Assembly (NCBI GenBank): GCA_036498945.1
Contig: DASYEQ010000070.1
Span: forward strand, 1 to 64,000
Direction: 5' to 3'
Origin: JAQGMJ01 sp036498945
GTDB lineage: Bacteria; Pseudomonadota; Gammaproteobacteria; Burkholderiales; JAEUOS01
DNA length: 64,000 nt
Positions 1-8,598 of this stretch are shown here, in pieces; positions within the stretch are counted from its first letter, which is position 1, and the number at the start of each line of letters is the position of its first letter. Under the pieces are notes generated by a model that was given only the letters and a program-made list of their open reading frames with translations, searched no databases and was not told where the DNA came from. The position numbers were made by a program, and so were the translations under genes.

Positions 1-309
1 CCGAGCCGCGCGCTCGCCGCCGCAATGATGGTCGAAGCGCAGAACATCGCCGCCAAGCTCGGCATCACCTTTCGCGTCTCGCTCGAGAAGCGCATCACGG
101 GCGCGGAGCGGGTCGGACATCACAAGACCTCGATGCTGCAGGACGTCGAAGCGGCGCGCACGCTTGAAATCGACGCGCTATTGGGTTCGGTCATCGAGTT
201 GGCCAGGCTGACGGATACGCCGGCTCCGCATCTGGATGCCGTGTATGCATTGACGAAGCTCCTCGCGAAGAGCCTGGAGGAAGGGAAACTGCCGGGCAGC
301 CCGGGGTAG
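1..309 (+). CDS. panE: 2-dehydropantoate 2-reductase, C-terminal end (partial)
   Basis: The reading frame is open from base 1, so the gene begins upstream and only about 102 C-terminal residues are visible. The motifs KTSMLQDVEA and LEIDALLG, followed by a helix containing PHLDAVYAL, are the hallmark of the all-helical C-terminal domain of ketopantoate reductase (ApbA/PanE family). The full enzyme reduces 2-dehydropantoate to pantoate with NADPH in pantothenate/CoA synthesis. The Rossmann domain and the catalytic lysine lie outside the window. ApbA-family paralogues with other 2-keto acid substrates exist, so the exact substrate is less certain than the family. Confidence 0.85.
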   Translation, partial: PSRALAAAMMVEAQNIAAKLGITFRVSLEKRITGAERVGHHKTSMLQDVEAARTLEIDALLGSVIELARLTDTPAPHLDAVYALTKLLAKSLEEGKLPGSPG

Positions 310-480
310 TGCGTGTGCGGCGCTGCGTGCCGCGCGTGGCGGCCGCGTGCGTTCGGCGGGTGCGCGCCTCGGCTGAATGAGGCCGCGGCGGCATGACGGC
401 GCTGCCGCATGACGGCCCCGCGATCCAGTTCAGACACTCTATATTTTCATGTACGCAATCGCGATTCGAGGCAGATCAAT

Positions 481-1665
<1,185 letters not shown>

Positions 1666-1676
1666 GGGAACACGAA

Positions 1677-2561
1677 ATGTCGATTCTGATCAATAAAGAC
1701 ACCCGCGTGATGACCCAGGGCATCACCGGCAAGGCGGGCCAGTACCACACCAAGACCGGCAAGGAATACGCCAATGGTCCGAAGTGCTATGTGGCCGGCG
1801 TCAATCCGAAAAAGGCCGGCGAGGCCTATGAAGGCATTCCGATCTTCGGCACCGTCGCCGAAGCGAAGAAGCAGACCGGCGCCAACGTTTCGGTCATCTA
1901 CGTGCCGCCGCCCTTCGCCGCGGCTTCGATCTGGGAAGCGGTGGAAGCCGACCTCGACATGGTGATCTGCATCACCGAGGGCATCCCGGTGCGCGACATG
2001 ATCGAAGTGAAGGACAAGATGCGCAAGCAGAATCGCAAGACCATCCTGGTCGGCCCGAACTGCCCCGGCGTCATCACCCCGGACGAAATCAAGATCGGCA
2101 TCATGCCCGGCCACATCCACAAGAAGGGCCGCATCGGCGTGGTGTCGCGTTCCGGCACCCTGACCTATGAGGCCGTCGGCCAGCTGATGGACCTGGGCCT
2201 GGGCCAGTCTTCCTGCGTGGGCATCGGCGGCGACCCGGTGAACGGCATGAAGCACGTCGACGTGATGAAGCTGTTCAACGACGACCCCGAGACCGATGCC
2301 GTCATCATGGTGGGCGAGATCGGCGGCGACGACGAGGAAACCTGCGCGCGCTGGATCAAGGCCAACATGAAGAAACCTGTGGTCGGCTTCATTGCCGGCG
2401 TCACCGCGCCCCCCGGAAAACGCATGGGCCATGCCGGCGCCATCATCTCCGGCGGCAAGGGAACGGCGCAGGAAAAGTTAAATATTATGGAAGAGTGTGG
2501 CATCAAGGTCACCAAGAACCCCGCGGAGATGGGCAAGCTGCTAAAGTCTGTGCTCAAGTAG
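1677..2561 (+). CDS. sucD: succinyl-CoA synthetase alpha subunit
   Basis: This is the alpha subunit of succinyl-CoA synthetase, 294 residues against about 289 in E. coli. It starts MSILINKDTRVMTQGITG, has the CoA-binding Rossmann region, GPNCPG near residue 124, and the phospho-histidine loop GHAGAIISGGKGTAQEK with the catalytic His at residue 252. It accepts phosphate transiently on that histidine and passes it to the nucleotide bound by SucC. A purine-rich ribosome site (AAGGGAACACGAA) lies in the 11-base gap after sucC. Confidence 0.97.
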   Translation: MSILINKDTRVMTQGITGKAGQYHTKTGKEYANGPKCYVAGVNPKKAGEAYEGIPIFGTVAEAKKQTGANVSVIYVPPPFAAASIWEAVEADLDMVICITEGIPVRDMIEVKDKMRKQNRKTILVGPNCPGVITPDEIKIGIMPGHIHKKGRIGVVSRSGTLTYEAVGQLMDLGLGQSSCVGIGGDPVNGMKHVDVMKLFNDDPETDAVIMVGEIGGDDEETCARWIKANMKKPVVGFIAGVTAPPGKRMGHAGAIISGGKGTAQEKLNIMEECGIKVTKNPAEMGKLLKSVLK

Positions 2562-2599
2562 CTGCATCAGCGGCACCGACAATAACGGAGACCCGAACC

Positions 2600-3325
2600 G
2601 TGGACCTAACCTCAGCAGCATTCTGGCTGGCCTTGGGCCAGATCATCTGGATCAACATCATCCTGTCCGGCGACAACGCCGTGGTCATTGCCCTGGCCGC
2701 GCGCTCGTTGCCGCCGAAACAGCAAAAGCAGGCGGTGCTGTACGGCTCCGGGGCGGCGGTGGTGTTGCGCATCGTCCTCACCCTGGTGGCGGCCTACCTG
2801 CTGACCCTGCCGTACCTGCAGATCGTCGGCGGCCTGCTGCTGCTGTGGATCGGGGTGCAGTTGCTGGGTGAGGAAGATGGCGGCGAAGGTGAATCCAAGA
2901 CCAACGCCAGCATGCTGGTGGCGGTGCGCACCATCCTGATCGCCGACCTGGTCATGAGCCTGGACAACGTCATTGCCGTGGCGCTGGCGTCGAAGATCGA
3001 CGGCGTGGTGAACTACCCGCTGTTGATCATCGGCCTGGCCATCAGTATCCCGCTGGTGATCTTTGGTTCCACCCTGATGATCAAGCTGATGGAGCGCTTT
3101 CCCATCATCGTGGTGCTGGGCGCCTGCCTGATCGGCTGGGTCGCCGGCGACGCCATGACCCATGACGAAGCGGTGAAATCGTTGTTTGCAGGCAACCCCA
3201 TGGCGGCCTATGGCATCAAGATCGCCGGCGCCGTCTTCGTGTTGCTCGTGGGCAAATGGCTGGCCGCCCGCGCCACCAGGGGACACCCCGAAGGCGTTCC
3301 CGTGGAACAGAAAACCGGCGGCTGA
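2600..3325 (+). CDS. TerC/YjbE-family integral membrane protein
   Basis: A 241-residue polytopic membrane protein of the TerC family. It has the paired motifs LSGDNAVVIALAARSLP (first half) and MSLDNVIAVALAS (second half), whose acidic residues within the membrane are the family signature, and about seven hydrophobic segments. TerC proteins are linked to metal-ion export or metal loading of secreted proteins (Mn in characterised members) and to tellurite resistance in some plasmids. The role here is not proven. The start is a GTG at 2600 preceded by CGGAGAC. The gene begins 38 bases after sucD and ends at a strong terminator, so it probably shares the sucCD transcript. Confidence 0.87.
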   Translation: MDLTSAAFWLALGQIIWINIILSGDNAVVIALAARSLPPKQQKQAVLYGSGAAVVLRIVLTLVAAYLLTLPYLQIVGGLLLLWIGVQLLGEEDGGEGESKTNASMLVAVRTILIADLVMSLDNVIAVALASKIDGVVNYPLLIIGLAISIPLVIFGSTLMIKLMERFPIIVVLGACLIGWVAGDAMTHDEAVKSLFAGNPMAAYGIKIAGAVFVLLVGKWLAARATRGHPEGVPVEQKTGG

Positions 3326-3341
3326 GCGGTTTTTGAGGGTT

Positions 3342-3377
3342 AAAAAGGCGCGAAAGCCAGTCTTTCGCGCCTTTTTT
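3342..3377 (+). terminator. intrinsic terminator after sucCD-terC
   Basis: A perfect 10-bp stem (GGCGCGAAAG at 3347-3356 with CTTTCGCGCC at 3362-3371) has a 5-base loop and is followed by six T. Five A precede it, so the stem can extend and the element could work in both directions. It begins 16 bases after the stop of the TerC gene. Confidence 0.93.
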
Positions 3378-3724
3378 CATTTCCAGCCGCGATTCCCGGT
3401 TCTATCCCGTTGGCATATAAGGGGGTTCCCGGACGGGTTCACCTGATGCCGGTGCCTCGCTGCGCGGGAGCGGCGAAAGTTGACTGTGTTGATGGATAAC
3501 TGCAAGAATGCGTATCATCATGCTGTTTACGTTGTGAAATTGCGTATTCTTGGGGTCTTTTTGACGTAGAATCTCTCAAGATCAGGAATCTGGTCGGGGG
3601 TGGGTGTTGGAATCGCGCAACGGCCGATAGGCGGCCGGAGGTTGAATTTGTTCGCGCGGCCAACGTCCGGTTCGACTAACCGCCGCTTGGCGATAACAAA
3701 ACAAAAGCGGCGAAGGGGGCGTGC
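3378..3724. other. gene-free leader upstream of the CHASE2 kinase
   Basis: About 350 bases without a supportable gene lie between the terminator and the kinase start. The stretch is more AT-rich than its surroundings around 3480-3600, as expected for a promoter region. A CGGCGAAGGGGGCGTGC segment just before 3725 offers a ribosome site. No repeat or RNA structure stood out. Confidence 0.6.
3480..3509 (+). promoter_or_regulatory. candidate sigma70-type promoter for the signalling locus
   Basis: TTGACT at 3480-3485 (five of six consensus bases) and AAGAAT at 3504-3509 (four of six) are 18 bases apart, in the AT-rich part of the leader of the kinase gene. This is pattern matching only. A second TAGAAT at 3567-3572 has no good -35 partner. 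Confidence 0.3.
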
Positions 3725-6580
3725 ATGGCCAAGCTGAAGGGCGATCTTTGGAAATCAGACTGGTTTTTCGGTCTGGTGGTCTCCCTTTTGTTTTTCGTCT
3801 TTGCATACCCGTTCAGCAGCGACCTGCTGGAGAGCCTGGACCGCAAGGCGTACGACATGGGCGTGCGCTTCTCCTCGAAGAATCCGAACGACAAGATCGC
3901 CATCATTGCGATTGACGATCAGAGCATCGCCAACATCGGGCGCTGGCCGTGGAGCCGCGAAGTCCACGCCAAGATGATCGACATGCTGTCCGCCGCCCAT
4001 GCCAAGGTGATCGGCAATACCGTCTTCTTCTTCGAGCCGCAGCAGGACCCGGGCCTGGTCTACATCAACAAGCTGCTCGACATCTACAACAAGAGTGCCG
4101 GCCCCGCCGTCGCGCCCGCGCCCGTGGCCTCCGCCAGCGGCAGCCCGGCGGTCGAAGCGCCCGCCCCGCAGGCGCAGCTGTCGCCCGAGATGACGCAAAT
4201 CGGCGGCGTGCTGAAGGAGGCAGAGGCCAACCTCAATACCGACCGCAAGCTGACCGAGAGCATCACCAAGGCCGGCAACGTGGTGCTGCCGATCAGCCTG
4301 ACGCCGGGCGACCCGCAAGGCAAGCCGGACAAGCCGCTGCCCGATTTCGCGCTGAAGAGCTCCTTCGAAGCCAAGGGCGGCGAGTACGACATCCGTTCCG
4401 GCGTGGCGCAGTTGCCGATCGATTCCCTTGGGCGCGCCGCCGTGGGCCTGGGTTATCTCAACGACATCCAGGACCCGGATGGCTCGATCCGCTCCGAACC
4501 CCTGGTGATCGGCTATTTCGACCGTTATTTCCCGTCGTTTTCGCTGATGGTGGCGGCCAAGAGCCTGAACCTTTCGCTGGCCGACATCAAGGTCGACTGG
4601 GGCGAGCGCGTCAAGCTCGGCAAGCTGGCGATCACCACCGATCCCAGCAACCGCATGTATACGTATTTCTACAAGGATCGCGACAACAAGCCGGCGTTCC
4701 AGATCGATTCCTTCTACGACGTGCTGGCGGGCAAGATCCCGGCTTCCAAGTACGCCGACAAGATCGTGCTGATCGGCGCCACCGCCGCCGGCGTCGGCAC
4801 CAGCTTCCCCACTCCGGTGAACCCGGCGGCCACCCCGGTGGAGCGCATGGCGCACTCGATCTCGTCGATCCTGTCCGAGCACTTTTTCGTCTCGCCTCCC
4901 TGGGCGGTGTGGGTCAAGCTGCTGGCTTTCATCGGCGTCGCCGCCTACCTGATTGCGGCGCTGCCGCGCCTGAGGGCGCGTGCCGGGGCTGTCATCACCC
5001 TGGGTATCCTGGTCGGCATCCTGGTGGTGCATTTCAGCCTGATGATCTCCGCCGGCACGTGGATCCCGCTGATGGTGCCGGCCACCCTGCTGTTGATCGG
5101 CCACCTGCTCTTGACCACCAAGCGCTACATCGTGACGGAGGCCGGCAAGCAGAAGTCTGACGTCGAATCCGCCGAGTCCAACCGCATGCTGGGCCTCGCC
5201 TTCCAGGGCCAGGGCCAGCTCGACATGGCCTTCGACAAGTTCCGCAAGGTGCCTTTCGACGCCCAACTGATGGACAACCTGTACAACCTGGCGCTGGACT
5301 TCGAGCGCAAGCGCCAGTTCAACAAGGCGCAGGCCGTCTACGAGCACATGCACGGCTACGATCCGAAATACAAGGATCTGGAAACCAAGATCGCGCGCGC
5401 CAAGAACCTGTCGGAAACCGTCATCCTCGGCAGCAGCGGCGGGCGTTCCAACGCCAGCATCCTGGATACCGCCGGCGCCGGCGAAAAGCCGATGTTGGGC
5501 CGCTACCAGGTCGAGAAGGAGTTGGGCAAGGGCGCCATGGGCGTGGTCTACCAGGGCCGCGACCCGAAGATCGCGCGCGTGGTGGCGATCAAGACCATGG
5601 CCCTGTCGCAGGAGTTCGAGGCCGACGAGCTGGAAGAAGCCAAGGCGCGCTTCTTCCGCGAAGCCGAGACCGCCGGCCGCCTGAACCATCCCAACATCGT
5701 CACCATTTACGACGCCGGCGAGGAGCACGACCTGTGCTACATCGCCATGGAACTGCTCAAGGGCAAGGACCTCGTCCCCTATACCAAGCCCGAAGCACTT
5801 CTTCCTATTCCTCGGGTGGTGTCGATCTACGCCCGCGTCGCCGATGCGCTGGGTTACGCGCACCGGCAGAACGTGGTGCACCGTGATATCAAGCCGGCCA
5901 ACATCATGTACGACCTGGAAGGCGACAACCCCAAGGTCACCGACTTCGGCATCGCGCGCGTTACCGACTCCTCCAAGACCAAGACCGGCATGGTGCTGGG
6001 CACGCCGTCCTACATGTCGCCCGAGCAGCTCTCCGGCAAGAAGGTGGATGGCCGCTCCGACCTGTTCTCGCTGGCCGTGAGCCTGTACCAGATGCTCTCC
6101 GGCCAGTTGCCCTTCGTCGGCGACTCGATGGCGCAACTGATGTTCAAGATCGCCAACGAGGAAGCGCCTGACGTGCGCACCCTCAACCCGGCGGTGCCCG
6201 AAGGCCTGGCCGAAGTGCTGAAGTACGCCATGTCGAAGGAAGCCGAGCAGCGCTACCAGAGCGGTGAGGAACTGGCCGCGGCGCTGCGCCCCTTCGGCGA
6301 GACCCCGGCCAACGCCACCGGCATGAACATCCCCGCCGGCGCCAGCGGCGGAGCGCGCCCGCCGACCCAGCAGGTGCGCCCGGCGCCCGCGCTCGCCGCC
6401 GCTCCGGCCGTGCCCAATCCGCATGCCGGCGGTACCGTGCAAATGCAAGCGCCCGCCGCCGGCGCCGAGGCCGACAAGACCGTGATCATGAATTCCCCCG
6501 GAGCGATGAATCCGGATGCCACCCAGCCGCTGCAACCGTCCGGCAACAAGCCCGGGCCGGACGTGGACATTTCCCTCTAA
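3725..6580 (+). CDS. CHASE2 sensor serine/threonine protein kinase
   Basis: A 951-residue membrane receptor kinase. In order it has an N-terminal membrane anchor (about 14-31), an extracytoplasmic CHASE2 domain (about 35-390, with IAIIAIDDQSI and GRWPWSR), three hydrophobic segments (about 394-460), a short TPR-like stretch (487-548), a Hanks-type kinase domain (about 589-858) and an Ala/Pro-rich tail. The kinase core is intact: glycine loop LGKGAMGVVY from 600, HRDIKPAN with Asp721, DFG at 740-742 and GTPSYMSPEQ. The tail holds DKTVIMN with Thr919, a plausible autophosphorylation site. CHASE2 is a ligand-sensing domain; the ligand is unknown. PP2C phosphatase and FHA genes follow, which fits a phospho-Thr signalling set. 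Confidence 0.93.
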   Translation: MAKLKGDLWKSDWFFGLVVSLLFFVFAYPFSSDLLESLDRKAYDMGVRFSSKNPNDKIAIIAIDDQSIANIGRWPWSREVHAKMIDMLSAAHAKVIGNTVFFFEPQQDPGLVYINKLLDIYNKSAGPAVAPAPVASASGSPAVEAPAPQAQLSPEMTQIGGVLKEAEANLNTDRKLTESITKAGNVVLPISLTPGDPQGKPDKPLPDFALKSSFEAKGGEYDIRSGVAQLPIDSLGRAAVGLGYLNDIQDPDGSIRSEPLVIGYFDRYFPSFSLMVAAKSLNLSLADIKVDWGERVKLGKLAITTDPSNRMYTYFYKDRDNKPAFQIDSFYDVLAGKIPASKYADKIVLIGATAAGVGTSFPTPVNPAATPVERMAHSISSILSEHFFVSPPWAVWVKLLAFIGVAAYLIAALPRLRARAGAVITLGILVGILVVHFSLMISAGTWIPLMVPATLLLIGHLLLTTKRYIVTEAGKQKSDVESAESNRMLGLAFQGQGQLDMAFDKFRKVPFDAQLMDNLYNLALDFERKRQFNKAQAVYEHMHGYDPKYKDLETKIARAKNLSETVILGSSGGRSNASILDTAGAGEKPMLGRYQVEKELGKGAMGVVYQGRDPKIARVVAIKTMALSQEFEADELEEAKARFFREAETAGRLNHPNIVTIYDAGEEHDLCYIAMELLKGKDLVPYTKPEALLPIPRVVSIYARVADALGYAHRQNVVHRDIKPANIMYDLEGDNPKVTDFGIARVTDSSKTKTGMVLGTPSYMSPEQLSGKKVDGRSDLFSLAVSLYQMLSGQLPFVGDSMAQLMFKIANEEAPDVRTLNPAVPEGLAEVLKYAMSKEAEQRYQSGEELAAALRPFGETPANATGMNIPAGASGGARPPTQQVRPAPALAAAPAVPNPHAGGTVQMQAPAAGAEADKTVIMNSPGAMNPDATQPLQPSGNKPGPDVDISL

Positions 6581-6589
6581 GGACCCCGT

Positions 6590-7423
6590 ATGAGCCTGAA
6601 TGACGCGATCGAGATCGTCGGCCATACCGATCCGGGCATGGTGCGGTCCCATAACGAGGACTCGATTGCCAACGACACCAAGAGTGGCCTGGCGATCCTG
6701 GCTGACGGCATGGGCGGCTACAACGCCGGCGAAGTCGCCAGCGGCATGGCCACCACCGTCCTGATGACCGAGTTGCAGGCAGCGCTGTCGCATACGCCGC
6801 CGTTCCAGCCCGATCCGGAAGGCGGCGCCGAGGCCGGTACCTACGCCGCGCGCATGCTGCGCGACCAGATCGCCAAGGCCAACCACTCGATCTATTCCGC
6901 TTCGCAGTCGCAGCCGCAATATTCCGGCATGGGCACCACGCTGGTGATGGCGGTGTTCTACGACAACAAGATGACGGTGGCGCACATCGGCGACTCGCGC
7001 CTGTACCGCCTGCGCGACAACCAGTTCTCGCAAGTCACGCGCGACCATTCGCTGCTGCAGGAGCAGATCGACAGCGGCATGATCACCGCCGAGGAAGCCA
7101 AGCATTCGCAGAACAAGAACCTGGTGACCCGCGCGCTCGGCATCGACCCCACGGTCGAGCCGGAGATCCACGATTACGAAACCCGCCCGGGCGACATCTA
7201 CCTGCTGTGCTCGGACGGCCTGTCCGACATGGTGCCGGACGAGGAAATCGGCCTGACGCTCGAGACCCTTGGGGGCAACCTCAACCTGGCGGCGCAGCAG
7301 CTGGTACAGATGGCAAACGACAATGGCGGGCGTGATAACGTATCGGTGCTCCTGATCAAGATCGTCAGGGAATATCCGGCCGCCAAGGGGTTGTTCGGCA
7401 AGTTTTTGGGGTGGTTCAAGTAA
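6590..7423 (+). CDS. PP2C-family protein serine/threonine phosphatase
   Basis: A 277-residue soluble PPM/PP2C phosphatase of the Stp1/PppA type. Visible metal-binding motifs are HNEDS near residue 21, LADGMGGYNAGEVAS (37-51), GDSRLYRLRD, CSDGLSDMVPDEE and GRDNVSVLL. It should remove phosphate from Ser/Thr on the products of the preceding kinase. It starts 9 bases after the kinase stop, so both are made from one transcript, an arrangement often seen for bacterial kinase/phosphatase pairs. Confidence 0.95.
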   Translation: MSLNDAIEIVGHTDPGMVRSHNEDSIANDTKSGLAILADGMGGYNAGEVASGMATTVLMTELQAALSHTPPFQPDPEGGAEAGTYAARMLRDQIAKANHSIYSASQSQPQYSGMGTTLVMAVFYDNKMTVAHIGDSRLYRLRDNQFSQVTRDHSLLQEQIDSGMITAEEAKHSQNKNLVTRALGIDPTVEPEIHDYETRPGDIYLLCSDGLSDMVPDEEIGLTLETLGGNLNLAAQQLVQMANDNGGRDNVSVLLIKIVREYPAAKGLFGKFLGWFK

Positions 7424-7485
7424 ATTTTGGGAAGCGCTGAGCAAGTGCCGAAATCGGAACGTGGGGCGTGCGCTCTCCTCTGACT

Positions 7486-7610
7486 TTTGGGGTGTCAAAG
7501 GGGGGTAGCCCGCTTGACAGTCAGTACTTGGAAGTGTTCGTCAAGGTTTGGGGGTTGTTAAGGGGGCGTAGCCCACTTGACTAGTTATTACTTAGAAGTT
7601 TTCGTCAAAG
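7486..7610. repeat. imperfect tandem duplication (about 62-bp unit, two copies)
   Basis: Copy 1 (7486-7546) and copy 2 (7547-7610) share TTTGGGG, a G-run, GTAGCCC, CTTGAC, a TACTT(G/A)GAAGT core and TTCGTCAA in the same order. Over the last 26 positions 22 are identical once a single T is skipped. It lies between the phosphatase and FHA genes and is richer in A/T and G-runs than the coding DNA around it. It could be a duplicated operator or leader. No convincing promoter can be read in it. Confidence 0.75.
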
Positions 7611-7654
7611 AACTCACTGCTAGTTGAAGCGAACGAGAAAAAAGGATCAAGGCT

Positions 7655-8401
7655 ATGGCAAAGCTTATTCTCAGCATGGACGGCTTGGTGCTCAAGGAAA
7701 TTTCCCTGACCAAGGAGCGCACCACGATCGGCCGCAAGCCGCACAACGACATCCAGATCGACAATCTGGCGGTGTCGGGTGAACATGCCGTGATTGTCAC
7801 CATCCTCAACGACTCGTTCCTCGAGGATCTCGGTTCGACCAACGGCACGCTGGTCAACGGCCAGCCGATCAAGAAACACTTCCTGCAGCCCAACGATGTG
7901 ATCGAGCTGGGCAAGTACAAGCTCAAGTACATCAACGAAGCGCCGAAGGCCGCGGGCGCCGCCGATTTCGAAAAGACCATGGTGCTGCGCCCCGGCCAGA
8001 TGCCGAAGGCCGCGCCCGCTCCCGCGCCTGCCGCCCCCAAGGCCGAGGGCGACATGACGCAGAAAAACGCCGGCGCCCCCGCCGCCGCACCAGCGGCGCC
8101 TGCCGCCGGCGCGCCAGCCGCTGCGCCAGCCGCCGCCGCGCGCCAGGGTGCGATCCAGCTGCTCTCCGGCGCCAACGCCGGCAAGGAGCTGGTGCTGATG
8201 AAGGCGCTCACCACCCTCGGCAAGCCCGGCGTGCAGGTGGCCGTCATCACCCGCCGGCCGCAAGGCTATTTCATCACCCACGTGGAAGGCGCGACCTTCC
8301 CGGTGGTCAACGGCAAGGCGCTTGACGCCCAAGCCCACCCGCTCAACGATCACGACATGATCGAATTGGCGGGGACCAAGATGGAGTTTTTCTACAAGTA
8401 G
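7655..8401 (+). CDS. FHA-domain phospho-threonine reader
   Basis: A 248-residue protein whose N-terminal FHA domain (about 1-95) carries TTIGRKPHNDIQI, VSGEHAVI and DLGSTNGTLVNG, the residues that bind phospho-Thr. A linker rich in Ala and Pro (about 115-165) leads to a C-terminal module (165-248) with VVNGKAL and DHDMIELAG that resembles a second, degenerate FHA fold. Between them EKTMVL (Thr108) resembles the DKTVIM of the kinase tail, so the protein may be both reader and substrate. It is the third part of the kinase/phosphatase/FHA set. Confidence 0.9.
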   Translation: MAKLILSMDGLVLKEISLTKERTTIGRKPHNDIQIDNLAVSGEHAVIVTILNDSFLEDLGSTNGTLVNGQPIKKHFLQPNDVIELGKYKLKYINEAPKAAGAADFEKTMVLRPGQMPKAAPAPAPAAPKAEGDMTQKNAGAPAAAPAAPAAGAPAAAPAAAARQGAIQLLSGANAGKELVLMKALTTLGKPGVQVAVITRRPQGYFITHVEGATFPVVNGKALDAQAHPLNDHDMIELAGTKMEFFYK

Positions 8402-8598
8402 CACCCGGCGGACCCCCGCGCCGCAGCCGCGGCACGGCGCCCCGCGGGCCGGCGCAAGGGAGGATGGGTGTCTGGGGAAACAGGGGCGCACGCCCCGTAT
8501 CTGGCGGGCGATGAAGCCGCCGCGCGGGCGCGCGGAACCGGCCGGCCGCCGCAACGGCGATCAAGCGGCGGGCTAAAAGCCGCGACGGGAGAATTCAA

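Noticed and set aside
3755..7498. A 1247-residue open frame on the minus strand opposite the kinase and phosphatase genes
   Set aside because: It is antisense to two genes with full catalytic motifs. Its His/Arg/Gly-rich composition with no domain is what high-GC DNA produces on the opposite strand.
7555..7583. Promoter within the tandem duplication (TTGTTA and TTGACT boxes)
   Set aside because: No acceptable -10 box stands 16-18 bases from any of the TTGAC/TTGTT matches.
7486..7610. Two-repeat CRISPR remnant
   Set aside because: The copies are directly adjacent with no spacer, they are imperfect, and no cas gene is present.
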